A stretch of DNA of 64,000 bases, taken from contig OY725500.1 of the NCBI GenBank assembly GCA_963281255.1, positions 620,001 to 684,000 on the forward strand. The letters are read 5' to 3'. Shown here one piece after another: positions 1-9,693 of the stretch (position 1 is its first letter; each line of letters opens with the position of its first letter). The stretch comes from Aphrocallistes beatrix. Lineage: Eukaryota; Porifera; Hexactinellida; Sceptrulophora; Aphrocallistidae. A program made the translations under genes and the position numbers. The notes beneath the pieces are model-generated. The model was not told the DNA's origin. It saw only the letters and a program-made list of their open reading frames with translations, and did no database searches.

Positions 1-436
1 GGAAGGATTTAAGAATGTGTCAGGGACAGAGTTTTTGTTGAAACTAGCTAAGATCTGGAAATATCTACACACCGTATCGATCCCGTGTCTAACTGCACTT
101 TTCGTCCCCTTCGAAACCAAGGTTCCTGTCCACAAGATCATCTTAAACAATTTCCGTGACGTGCTCCTTATGAAGATCGACTTGATGAAATACTTAGCTG
201 AAACGAATCTCGAAATCCGCGCATCTGAGTTTTCAGATCGATCCATGATTCCTGATGAGATCTCACACATGCTCCTGATCCTACAGATGGAGGTGGACTT
301 CTATCCAGAGCTCCAGGAGATGTTGAGACTGGCTATGGACGACAGCTACGAACCTATCTGGCCTCCTCTCACCATCCTTGAAGAACCCCTCGACCAACCA
401 ACTGAACTCACATTTTCATCCGCCGTATCTCCGTGA
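1..436 (+). CDS. PRR5/Protor-like (HbrB-type) protein, copy 1, 3' part only
   Basis: This is the C-terminal part of a coding region whose start lies left of the window; the reading frame enters at base 2 and stops at 434-436. It is nearly identical to the internal and C-terminal part of the complete gene at 58832-59548, with only a few substitutions (for example ETNLEIRAS here against ETRLEIRTS there). The pattern (a helix around TVSIPCLTALFVPFE, then NNFRDVLLMKIDL, then a MLLILQMEVDFYPELQEMLR stretch) resembles the HbrB/Protor family (PRR5, PRR5L), subunits of TOR complex 2. The two copies match up to codons for ILEE and then diverge abruptly; this copy continues with a short Pro/Thr-rich tail. 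Family assignment is from remembered motif shape, so moderate confidence; the paralogy is directly visible. Confidence 0.65.
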   Translation, partial: EGFKNVSGTEFLLKLAKIWKYLHTVSIPCLTALFVPFETKVPVHKIILNNFRDVLLMKIDLMKYLAETNLEIRASEFSDRSMIPDEISHMLLILQMEVDFYPELQEMLRLAMDDSYEPIWPPLTILEEPLDQPTELTFSSAVSP

Positions 437-854
437 TTTGAATTTTATTTAGCAAATTAACTAGCAGTTGTATTTATTCATTCATTTAGTTTCAATATGT
501 ATACGCAACTTTTAGGTGTTGATTTACTTTAGGAAATATTCTACAGGTCTGGAGGAAGATATCAAAGTACAATCGACTCCACTTAATAGGGTCACTGTTT
601 ATCGGGTCACTTTTGGCAGGACCGGAATAGTTCTCACACACAGAAGCTAATACAAAATGGTTTCGGTTAATAGGGTTCTCTGCTTAATCGGGGCAAAATG
701 TCCTCTGACCGATGTGACCCTATTAAACGGAGTCGACTGTATTTATGCACACACTTCATTCAGCCATGATAATTATAAGTTCATATTCTCGAGTATTTTA
801 ATGTCTATATTTTAAACATAATTCTATAAATAGTGTCAGTTCCCGTCTTAACGA
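437..854. other. intergenic gap with one MITE
   Basis: No gene is seen. Most of the gap is 3' flank of the Protor copy, a family-A terminal-inverted-repeat element (570-739) and about 110 bp of A/T-rich 5' flank of the ATP synthase gene. Confidence 0.6.
570..739. mobile_element. MITE family A, copy 1
   Basis: A 170-bp non-autonomous element. The ends are inverted (left CAATCGACTCCACTTAATAG, right ending AAACGGAGTCGACTG) and flanked by TA on both sides. The interior matches the other family-A copies (29556-29742 is the best reference). CAGT ends and a TA target suggest pogo/Tigger-type Tc1-mariner relatives. Confidence 0.8.
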
Positions 855-1367
855 ATGGCAAGCAAGATCGGGAAACGCGTGTTTGATTGGTCGCGAATCC
901 TAGCACGCGTTCCAGCGGATTCCCGAGGTCAGTACATAGCACTCCGAGCGAAGTATGAAGCTCTCCAGACCACCCACACCAATCTCACTGATAAACCCAC
1001 TGCAATTGACTGGCCGTACTACCAGGCCAACATATCTAAATCCACTATTGTGGCTGACTTTAAAAGCAAGATGGAGAAGTTGAGTATTCCAGTGCCGAAA
1101 GACATTGAGAGTGGAAAGATCGAAGATAAGAAGGTACGCATGGATCAGGAAGCTGTCGGGCTGCTAGAAGAATCTAAGGAGCGAATTGGAGGGTATAAAT
1201 CTGAGATTACGCGCATTCATAATCTCAAACCTATCGAGGACATGTCCATGGAAGAATATTTAGCTGATAAGCCAGAGCTAGAGAGGAAAATCGATTGGGA
1301 GTGGGAGAATTATGATAAAGTGGAGCTGGGAGAGACGTATGAAATGTATAAGGGCAAACAGCACTAA
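855..1367 (+). CDS. ATP5PD: ATP synthase subunit d, mitochondrial (peripheral stalk)
   Basis: A single 170-codon ORF, close to the roughly 161 residues usual for animal subunit d. The N-terminus reads as the family does: KIGKRVFDWSRI, then LRAKYEAL, then IDWPYYQANI, followed by DFKSKMEKLSIPVPKD; the C-terminal half is helical and charged and ends in a Tyr/Glu-rich segment. Subunit d belongs to the peripheral stalk of mitochondrial F1Fo ATP synthase, holding F1 against rotation. No intron interrupts the coding region. The ATG at 855 starts exactly at the conserved N-terminus, as expected because subunit d lacks a long cleaved presequence. High confidence. Confidence 0.93.
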   Translation: MASKIGKRVFDWSRILARVPADSRGQYIALRAKYEALQTTHTNLTDKPTAIDWPYYQANISKSTIVADFKSKMEKLSIPVPKDIESGKIEDKKVRMDQEAVGLLEESKERIGGYKSEITRIHNLKPIEDMSMEEYLADKPELERKIDWEWENYDKVELGETYEMYKGKQH

Positions 1368-2108
1368 GCTATCTCTGATATGTTATTATTATCTTGTGTT
1401 GCACTAGTTAGTTAGGTTTACTTGTATGCGAATAATGTACTTACAATACTCCATATGGATAACATTACCTTAATTATTCAGATCATGCGTCACACAACTC
1501 TGTTCCCTGAATCAACGTATTCAACCATTTCACACTCTTGATTTTCAATACTGCTTTTTAACTTAATTTGCCAGACATTCCAGATGGAATAAAAATAGAA
1601 ATGATTTACAATTGTAATATTCAAAAGGTTGCTGCTTACGTGAGTGCACTGTTCAGAGTTCGATTACAAGCTTTTGTTCCAATCAATTTGCTCGTATCAA
1701 TTTACACATGGATGGAGAGTATAAAAAGCTATCTCTATCAAACTTCGTTCATTATTCACTTTTGAACATTTGTCCTATAATTTTCCAACATCTAGTACTT
1801 GTATAAAGAAGTCCATCTCTAATTTCTAAAAAATGACGATAAAATCATATTTTTAAAACTCTAGTCGACTCCGCTTAATAGGGTCACTTCGGTCAGAGGA
1901 CATTTTGCCCCGATTAAGCTGAGAACCCTATAAACCGAAAATATTTTTATGTGTGAGAGCTATTCCGGTCCTTTCAAAAGTGACCCGATAAAGCGGTTGA
2001 CCCAATTAAACAGTGACCTATTAAGCAGAGTCGACTGTAAATAATGAAATACACAAATTCAATGAGTTAAGTTCTAACATTCTTAGTGAGAGATAGCTAT
2101 CAATTCCA
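1368..2108. other. intergenic gap with one MITE
   Basis: 3' flank of the ATP synthase gene, A/T-rich sequence with a 65-codon ORF at 1568-1765 that looks like chance, a family-A MITE (1861-2037), and the 5' flank of the CD225-like gene. Confidence 0.6.
1861..2037. mobile_element. MITE family A, copy 2 (inverted)
   Basis: Same family as 570-739 but in reverse orientation. Left end AGTCGACTCCGCTTAATAGG, right end AAGCAGAGTCGACTG followed by TA. About 177 bp. Confidence 0.8.
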
Positions 2109-2971
2109 ATGACTGACGATAGAGCAAAGTTGATTCCTGAGAGAGAGGAAGCACCCCCCACCTACTCCCAGATCAGACAACCGATCTACAACCACAACCT
2201 CACCCCTGGAGTGGCACAAACACCTCCACCCCCTTACCACGGCTACCAAGGCCAACAACCGTACCACCCCCAAACGCCACAAACCGGCCAACAACACACC
2301 ACTGTCATAGTAACTGAGAGAACGGTAAAGCGAATAATTAACATTTCCATTAATAGTAGATCTGGTTTTCCGCACAGTGTCCGTAGATACAAAATACATG
2401 CAATTGAGTCATGTTAAAGCGGGACGCAGCGTTGAATTTCGCGGGACATGGCGGGATACAAAAGAAAAGTATTATACATAGAATCGAAAAAAAGCGGGAC
2501 ATAATTGGGAGATTTCATGTAAAATTCACGAAAATTAGCTCAATTGAAGAGTGAAAAAATAGAGACGTCCCACAAAAAACGGGACGGTCGGTATGTATGA
2601 TACGAGTGATGGATATTAAAACCATTGTTATAGATTTTCAGATCAGATTTCTGATGGCTAATCCTAGTTTTCAGGTGATTAACCTTGTTTCTCCACAGGT
2701 GTACCCTGGTGTGCAGGGAGCTCAACCCTTGGTAGTGAATCCCTGTATCTGGATCTACGTCATAATCGCCATAATATTCTGTCCAATTCTGGGCTGCATC
2801 GCACTCTGCTTCCTCCTGACAGCCTCCACTGACCAGGAGAACGGTAGATACGTGCAGGCACTACAGAATGCGAGGATTGCTAGGATATTTGCAAGCTTGG
2901 GAATCACCCTAAGCTTGTCCATCATCATAATCAACGTAGTCCTCAGTTTTACTGGAGTGTATTATTATTGA
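2109..2971 (+). CDS. CD225/dispanin-like proline-rich membrane protein, two exons
   Basis: Exons 2109-2324 and 2699-2971 join in phase 0 (ACG|gtaaag ... ccacag|GTG) to give 162 codons. The N-terminal half is hydrophilic and Pro/Gln/Tyr-rich with PPTY and PPPY motifs of the type bound by Nedd4-family WW domains. The C-terminal half has two membrane segments: one around NPCIWIYVIIAIIFCPILGC, then a loop with GRYVQALQNARIARIF, then a second hydrophobic helix ending at the C-terminus. The short loop with a G.Y..A...AR.AR pattern between two helices is typical of CD225/dispanin proteins (IFITM, PRRT relatives), which act at membranes in trafficking or fusion control. The exact ligand or role is unknown. 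The 374-bp intron contains a P-family repeat. Confidence 0.7.
2394..2598. mobile_element. P-family repeat, copy 1 (inverted), in the CD225-like intron
   Basis: About 205 bp. Carries the family hallmarks in reverse: several AAAAGCGGGAC blocks, GAATTTCGCGGGACATGGCGG, and an end reading GGTCGGTATGTAT. Ends are inverted (ATACATGC... / ...GTATGTAT). Confidence 0.75.
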
Positions 2972-3512
2972 GACAGGTCAATGGAATGTATTGGATTTTA
3001 AGCTGTCTTTTCTGCTTGTTTTATCCCCTGTATGAGTTTGATAATTTGTTGAATTATGCTTTTGATGAAATTCTTTATGAATAGTTCATTTTATATTTGA
3101 AGTTATTAAAACATGGGGAAGAGAAATTGTTACCTAAAACTATAGTAGAGTCAAATGTGCTCTCCTTTATCATATACGAAGTAATAGTTAAACACTCCGA
3201 GAAGCGGACACATCTCTCTACAACGAACAAAAGCCATGTCCCCAATGTGTCCGTTATTCGGAGATTCCATTGAATTTATCATCGGTTATACAGATTATAA
3301 TTAGAAGAAAACTGTTAGAAAGAGAAATATACGTATATTTTAGGTTAAAATCTCTCATGAGTGTTGGAAAATATTATAATTTCAGTTTTATATGTTTGAA
3401 TATGAATACGTCAATCTTATTAATTACATTTCCAAATACGTCCATGGTCAACTCTCGTATATCGAATGGGAACACCGAAACTGGTAATTTCATTGCACTT
3501 CTTAGCTGAGGA
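2972..3512. other. intergenic gap
   Basis: 3' flank of the CD225-like gene and 5' flank of ADHFE1 copy A. Around 3150-3275 there is an imperfect inverted repeat (GTGCTCTCCTTTATCATATA ... GTGTCCGTTATTCGGAGA) that resembles another short TIR element, but its ends are unclear. The last ~30 bp (from TTTCATTGCACTTCTTAGCT) match the upstream flank of copies B and C. Confidence 0.5.
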
Positions 3513-6327
3513 ATGAAAGGGGGGATAAGCATACTGAGAACTCGTCCTCAGAGAGAGCGAGTGTTTGGTGTGATGCAGGCACTGGCAGGTGTCTCCTGTC
3601 GCTGTCCCGCACACTCCACTCCTCACAGCCACTCCTCCCAGGCGGACACTGGCAGCACGGACTACGCGTACGAGATAGCCTCCAGCAGCGTGCGGATAGG
3701 CAGGGGGGTGAGTAGAGAGGTCGGGATGGACTTGGCGAACAGAGGCTTGAAGCGAGTTCTTCTCTTCACTGACAAGAACGTGCGGGAGCAGCTGGCATTC
3801 TCTACAGTCAGGGACGCACTCAAACGGGAAGATGTACAGTTCGAAATCTTCGATCAGGTCTATTCATAGGAATAATCTTAGAACAATTTTGGCATAGTTT
3901 GATTGCTGAATGGTTGCTAGGTGTGCGTAGAGCCTACAGACAAGAGTTTCAGAGAGGCGATAGAGTTTGCTCAGAGAGGACAGTTCGATGGATTCGTGGC
4001 AGTGGGAGGGGGTTCTGTCATGGACACGAGTAAGGTAGCAAGACTCTTCGACACCTACAGAGATAAGGAGCTATTAGATTTCGTGAATCAACCGATCGGC
4101 AAAGGAGAACCAATCCTGAGACCGTTGAAACCACTGGTCTGCATTCCTACCACGGCAGGGACTGGAAGCGAAACGACAGGAGTAGCGATATTCGATCTAA
4201 CTTCCATGAATGCGAAGACCGGATTCTCAAACCGGGCCCTGTGTCCCACCCTGGCACTAGTAGATCCTCTCAACACCTTATCCATGCCCAGGAATGTGGC
4301 TGTGTTTTCAGGGTTTGATGTGCTCTGCCACGCTATAGAATCGTACACCGGTATCCGCTATAACCAGCGCTCTCCTCTCCCTTCCAATCCCAAATTCAGA
4401 CCTGCATACCAAGGTGCCAATCCCATCTCCGACATTTGGGCAGTGCAAGCAATCAAGTGAGTTATCAGCTATCACACATCTCCACACTTCTCTATTACGT
4501 CTCAACATTTCCAGTCGCTATCTTCCATAGGGAGATGTCTTTATGTCCAAAACATTTAAAAACAGACCAAATACAGTCAACTCCGCTTATTTGGCACACT
4601 TTGGTCCCGAATATTTGTCCCGATTAAGCGAAGTTCCCAATTAACCAATGAAATTGACTATTAGCGGTTAAGAACCATTCTTTTCCTGGAGACTTGTCCC
4701 GATTAAGCGGAGTTGACTGTACAGTCAACTCCGCTTAATTGGGATAAGTCTCCAGGAACGGAATGGTTCCCTAACATAGAAGCTAATATTAAATTTCATC
4801 GGTTAATTGGGAACTCCGCTTAATCGAGACAAAATATCCGGGACCAAAGTTTCCCGTTTAAGCGGAGTCACCTGAACATAAAATCTCTCGCGACCCACTG
4901 GTTGAAACCCCTCCATATGGAGATGTCTTTATGTCCAAATACATTTCTAATTTGTTAAAATCTCACGAGAAGACAAACTTATTCAGAACAGCAAGTTTCG
5001 TGATGCATTATCGTTCCGTCGACTGACATTTTCATTCAAGGTTTCGTGACTCAAATGCTAGCAACACTATTTCCTCGCAATTACGTACAATTCTATACAA
5101 AACACACATACCAACCGCACGTTTTTGGCGGGACGTCCCGCTTTTTTATCTCTTCTTATGGGTTAATCTTCTCGAGTGTCCCGTTTTACATGAAATTTAA
5201 ATCCCTTTTTTTTGGGTTCCATGTATAATACTTTTCTATTGCGTTCCGCGATTTCCCGCGAAATTCAACGCCGCCTCCCACTTTTATCGCGGCTCAGGTT
5301 GGCATGTATGATAGCATCAAACTGTCTTTCATTCAGAACTTTTGAACTGTCTAGGCTTATCAATGAGAACTTTTTTAAAGCAATCGAATCGAAGGAAGAC
5401 ATAGAAGCTTCTTCTGAGATGAGTTTCTCCTCACTCCTGGGAGGAATTGGATTCGGGAACGCAGGGGTTCATCTGTGTCACGCTCTCTCCTACCCCATTT
5501 CCGGTCTGGTGCGGGACTTTTCTCCCGCCGGCTACTCCCCAGACCATCCTATCATCCCTCACGGGCTGGGAGTGGTGGTTACAGCTCCGGCGGTGTTCAC
5601 TGAAGTGGCACACGTGTGTCCTGACAGGTGCATCCACCTGGCTCAGCTCTTGGGTGAGTCTGATTGAACCGAGGTTTTGCAAATTTTGATGTCAGAAAAT
5701 AAACCTTTTTCAATATTTCTGCCAACTATCGATCCCAAATAGCGGCACACTTCTTCATTCGTTCCACGACTAAATAGTAGTAACGAATTGATTGAAGAAA
5801 CTGTCAGGCACAGAAAGCTGCTTTTTAGCATGTGGGAGTCTTTTGGCTATGACTCCAATAAGTTCTGACCTCAGACGAAAATGTCGACTCATCATGGAAT
5901 TATGACGTCATTGTCACTTTTTTATAATTAGAAATTTCAGTTTTTCGATCATAACTCAGTCATTTTAGGTGATAGAAGGCTGAAATTTTAATGGAATGTG
6001 TATATTAATATATCTCACCAGCCGCGCAGCGCAAGCAAGCGAAGCGCGCTTGTTATCATTTAAAATCGTGACTATTTAGGCGCCAACACTGCTAACGTAC
6101 GTCGAGAGGACGCAGGCCGGTGCCTGTCAGACCGACTGCGCGAGTACATGCACCGGCTGAAGATACCGGACGGACTCTCCGCCCTCGGGTACAAGGGGGA
6201 CGACATCCCCGCCCTGGTGGAGAGAACTCTGCCCCAGGAGAGACTGACTAAGCTCAGCCCCGCTCCAGCCTCGCCCTCCCTGCTGGAGACAATCCTGAGT
6301 AACTCTCTCCGCGTCTACCAACACTGA
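3513..6327 (+). CDS. ADHFE1: hydroxyacid-oxoacid transhydrogenase (iron-type ADH), copy A
   Basis: Four exons: 3513-3857, 3921-4456, 5355-5653, 6080-6327; spliced 1428 nt, 475 codons, against about 467 in human ADHFE1. The enzyme is mitochondrial and couples 4-hydroxybutyrate oxidation to 2-oxoglutarate reduction. Visible family features: Cys/His/Ser-rich leader ([14 protein letters not shown]), DYAYEIA, VEPTDKS, NAD-site [50 protein letters not shown], and [18 protein letters not shown] with the metal-site histidines. Exon 4 has no ATG and is easily missed. The start at 3513 or an internal ATG at 3573 are both possible. Exon 1 and the start of exon 2 are almost identical to copies B and C, while later exons are clearly diverged. 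Intron 2 holds two family-B MITEs and a P-family repeat; intron 3 holds an R-type repeat. Confidence 0.92.
4574..4719. mobile_element. MITE family B, copy 1
   Basis: About 146 bp, in intron 2 of ADHFE1 copy A. Left end CAGTCAACTCCGCTTATTTG, right end GATTAAGCGGAGTTGACTG, TA on both sides. It is tail-to-head with copy 2, sharing the TA at 4720-4721. Confidence 0.8.
4722..4874. mobile_element. MITE family B, copy 2
   Basis: About 153 bp, immediately after copy 1 and in opposite orientation. Left end CAGTCAACTCCGCTTAATTG, right end AAGCGGAGTCACCTG. Interior shares GTCTCCAGGAACGGAATGG with copy 3 at 39835-39976. Confidence 0.8.
5105..5309. mobile_element. P-family repeat, copy 2, in ADHFE1-A intron 2
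   Basis: About 205 bp; starts ACATACCAACCGCAC and ends GCTCAGGTTGGCATGTAT. Contains TTGGCGGGACGTCCCGC and several CCCG(C/T)TTTT blocks as in other copies. Confidence 0.8.
5783..6058 (-). repeat. R-type dispersed repeat, reverse copy, in ADHFE1-A intron 3
   Basis: Left part (AACGAATTGATTGAAGAAAC ... CAGGCACAGAAAGCTG) recurs at 29012-29070, and the right part (GCGCAGCGCAAGCAAGCGAA ... GCGCTTGTTAT) is the reverse complement of the 5' end of the R repeats at 8145 and 32661. Confidence 0.6.
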
Positions 6328-7360
6328 TTCTTCTCAACCAACGCACTTAAGCCTATTTCGATTTTAGCTAGTTTTATTTCGCGATTTATGGAACCTGTTT
6401 TTCATTTTTGAATAATACTGAAACTCAATGAGTGGATTTATGCAGAACTTCACTGAATTTCGATGTAAAGGTTATACTGCATCTGCAGCTAATTAGTAAG
6501 CCCAGAAATGGGTACTTTTTAGTGCGAAAATGTTCCATAGACACTGTGATATTGTATAGATTTAAATAAACTCATACAGTTCAGCTCTTATTGTCAGTCA
6601 GGAAGTGAGCATGCAAGCAGCAGGGATCTCCTAACGCTGTTAGATTGCACGGGCATCTAACCAGTAAAGTCTCTATAATACTGAGTGAGTGCTAACAAGT
6701 TACAATAGTACTTTTAAATTGGAAATGTCCAAAATATTTTTCTGTGGTTTGGAGGGTGAAATTTATATTGGTTATTGGAATTTAACAATTTAAGATGTAT
6801 TGTTTCGATTTCCCAATTATTCAAGTTTGCATTTTCACTGATAATCATATTCTTTCGAATGTAACATACAAAATTTTGCCCAAGTTGTTATCATAATTAA
6901 AGAATTTGTTCTCTCACTATCAAATCATCTTCACTCGTCCAGACACTCAAGATTTACCACACACAAATTCTCTCTTTAACCAGGCAGACCCTATTCCTCT
7001 GCTCCTCCGAGCACCTATTCGGACTCATCTGAAGACTTCCTAGTGCGTCACCGTATTTGAATAGGGATTTTATTTTGTTTGTTAACCTCAGAGTTGAGAT
7101 TAAATTAATTAATGAACTTTATAGTTACGTAGTTGGTTAGATACCAATTGATTGATGTACCAAGTAAGCTAGAGAGAAATACAGTATAAGAAAAATAACA
7201 CACACAATGTTTGCCTAATGCAAGAGTATATATAAGTACTTAACCTAAGGGTGTATCTACTGGGTGGTCCAGACTGTTGACCATGGATCTAAACCGTTAC
7301 ATCACTTCCTCTTCTAAGAACCCTCGTCCGCTATTCGGAACAGGTTTTAGTATGTCGAGC
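6328..7360. other. gap between ADHFE1-A and the gypsy remnant
   Basis: The first ~150 bp are 3' flank of ADHFE1-A and are duplicated at 13417-13610; a segment at 6581-6630 also resembles 13880-13930. A polyadenylation-type AATAAA is at 6565-6570. The remainder (6700-7360) is A/T-rich with no gene or repeat that I can name; it may include a degenerate LTR of the gypsy element but I could not define one. Confidence 0.5.
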
Positions 7361-7458
7361 TTATCGAGTCATCTGAAAAGTTATCAGACCATAGTTCTTC
7401 CTGTAGCCATGTCGGTGGCTGTCTCTCTCTAATAGATCTTCTGAGGTGAGTCCCTGGG

Positions 7459-7635
7459 TTGCTACGGTAATGCGGAAATGGTTCGACTTTTCGAAAAAGG
7501 AAATAGTTCGAATTGCGGATTTAGGAGTAGTTCGACTTTTTATCATTAGGATTAATGGTGTGTTTTTTTGCGAACTATTTCCTTTTTTGGAAAGTCGAAC
7601 CGTTTTTTTACGAACTATTTCCACCATACCGTTGC
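7459..7635. repeat. imperfect inverted repeat in the gypsy remnant
   Basis: GGTTCGACTTTTCGAAAAAG-type sequence on the left is mirrored by CTTTTTTGGAAAGTCGAACC on the right, with outer CGGTAATG / CATACCG. Looks like a small TIR insertion, though the ends are not exact. Confidence 0.45.
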
Positions 7636-8144
7636 TACCAATGTCACCCGGGTCAGTGCCGACAGGATCTTTCGTGTCTGTCTCATTTCCACTGATCGTG
7701 TCTGACTCTGTGAGGTTAGCATCCTCCATCTCTGATTGGCTCGCTAAGTTGTTCCTCTCGACCTGTATCTCAACACTAGGTGGTGGACAGCCTTTACACC
7801 TATTCAGCTGAACTACTCTTGCCATCACATTCCGGAATCTGAGTTTCACATTTAGGACCTTTTCTCGACAGGACGAGATATGGCCAGTCTGTATCCTTTT
7901 TGGCCCTTGCTTGAGTGAGGCTTTCATTGACTTCGTCGTTCAGTAGAACTTCCATGTTTTCAAGTTCTACCCATTCCGGTACTGAGTTGCAGGTCTGCAC
8001 AACAACAAGGTTCAACTCCACTCCTGAAAGGGGTCTTGGGTCTACTCCAAACATGATCTTGTATGGGACAAAGCCCGTACCGTAAACTGGGGCGACTTTG
8101 GCCCTAAGAGGTGACTTTGTCCCACAATAGCAATTTTAATAAAA

Positions 8145-9078
8145 CAAGCGCTCTGCGCTTGCTTGCGCTGCGCGGCTTGCGGACACTTCGTGTCCGCAGA
8201 GTCGCCCTGCGGGCGCCTGGAGTTACTCAATCTAAACTATTTTTGGAATTTTTTTCCTTTAAATATATATTGTAAACAAAGGTCAACGAATAATTCTTCA
8301 TATGGATCCGAAAATATTATATTCGAAATCTACACCCCTGAAAATCCCATGTCAACCGTTGGAAGCAAGTCTCTAGCCTATTTTTGTAATTTGTTTACTT
8401 TATGTATCTATTGTAAACAAAAGTAAACAAATAATTTATCATATCGATCTGAAAATATGATATTCGAAATCTACACCCCTAAAACCCCCATGTCAACCGT
8501 TGGGAGCTAGTTTCTCGCTTATTTTTGTCATTTGTTTACTTTATGTATCTATTGTAAACAAAAGTAAACAAAAAATTTATCATATCGATCTGAAAATATG
8601 ATATTCGAAATCTACACCCCTAAAACCCCCATGTCAACCGTTGGAAGCTAGTCTCTAGCATAATTTTCAAAATTCGTCAAATCGTGTGAAATATATGTAC
8701 ATAAAGGTGTGAAAATATACAAATACCCTTTTTTACTGCCATACACTATCATATGTAATTGAGACATTTATATAAGTTATGCTTTGAAGTATTAATTACA
8801 ATTACAGCCTACAATATTGTCGTATAATGATTTATATTGTGAGAGTGAAGCCGTACATAGTATTGTATAGAAAAGGTGTGAAAAATTGTTTTCCATTTTT
8901 TTTGCAGAGGTGTGAAAATTTCGCTTAGATCTTAGAACTTAATCGTAGATTCATCATTTGACACCTACATACCAATTTTCGTATCTCTACGACTTGCCAA
9001 TTCTTCAATCAATTCGGACAAACAAACAAACAAACAAACAAACAAACAAACAAATCCTAGCATTTTAATATATAAGAT
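8145..9078 (+). repeat. R-type dispersed repeat, copy 1, nested in the TIR element
   Basis: Starts with a G/C-rich block (GCTTGCTTGCGCTGCGCGGC), then CGCCCTGCGGGCGCCTGGAG, a body with three tandem ~140-bp units, and ends in a (CAAA)n run followed by TCCTAGCATTTTAATATATA. A shorter copy lies at 32661-33270. The (CAAA)n tail suggests a non-autonomous retroelement, but I cannot name the family. Confidence 0.7.
8238..8657 (+). repeat. three tandem ~140-bp units inside the R repeat
   Basis: Each unit carries GTAAACAAA(G/A)GT, GATATTCGAAATCTACACCC (first unit slightly changed) and CCCATGTCAACCGTTGG(A/G)AGC. The copy at 32661-33270 has only one unit, so the number varies. Confidence 0.75.
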
Positions 9079-9493
9079 ATACTTTAACTTAGAAATACAT
9101 ACTGCAGTTTAAGTACCTTTGGATATATTGAAAGTTTCATTCAACATATTATCAATTGATTCACAAGTTTGAGTATATTTTATTAAAATTGCTATTGTGG
9201 GACAAAGTCACCTATTAGGGCCAAAGTCGCCCCAGTTTACGGTACTCGAGTTTGGTACTGCGTTCAAAACATAGCTCACCCTGGGGAGCAAGGTCGGCCA
9301 GTCAGTTACTTCTAAGTCGTGTTCTGCGATTAAGTAGCGGATCGTCTGTTTGACCGATCGAATACCTCTTTCTGCTTGTCCGTTCCCTTCTGGATGATAT
9401 GCCGTGCTATGCTTCTTCGAAATGCCAAACTGATCGAGAAATGTTCGAACTTCACACCCATCTACGTTCGGCCCTTATCATTGAATCAGGAGC

Positions 9494-9693
9494 ATACTTG
9501 CCAACTGTACCGTTTTTGGCGGGACGTCCCGCTTTTTTCACTCTTCTATTGACCTAATTTTCTCGAGTGTCCCGCTTTTACATGAAATTTCCCCATTTGA
9601 CTCTATGTATAATACTTTTCTATTGCGTCCCGCCATGTCCCGCGAAATTCAACGCTGCGTCCCGCTTTTATCATGGCTCAAGTTGGCATGTAT
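9494..9693. mobile_element. P-family repeat, copy 3, in gypsy integrase
   Basis: About 200 bp; begins ATACTTGCCAACTGTACCG and ends GCTCAAGTTGGCATGTAT. Near-canonical interior. It splits the gypsy integrase core between its second Asp and its Glu segment. Confidence 0.82.

Larger units (their letters stand above)
8081..9241. mobile_element. 1161-bp TIR DNA element with GTAC target duplication
   Basis: The ends are long inverted repeats of about 65 bp: left CGTAAACTGGGGCGACTTTG..., right ...CAAAGTCGCCCCAGTTTACG. Both sides are flanked by GTAC (8077-8080 and 9242-9245). Removing the element and one GTAC restores an uninterrupted gypsy integrase frame (…NSS|TGFVPYKIMFG), so boundaries are firm. 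No transposase is encoded; the interior is an R-type repeat. The superfamily is not identified; a 4-bp target duplication excludes Tc1/mariner (TA) and hAT (8 bp). Confidence 0.88.

Noticed and set aside
1568..1765. 65-codon ORF downstream of ATP5PD
   Set aside because: Short, no family resemblance, A/T-rich; consistent with chance.
6127..6324. Antisense 65-codon ORF
   Set aside because: It is the shadow of ADHFE1-A exon 4, which has no ATG and is therefore only visible by homology.
8163..8426. ORF sharing a peptide with an ORF at 32627-32878
   Set aside because: The similarity is due to the R-type DNA repeat, not to a conserved protein.
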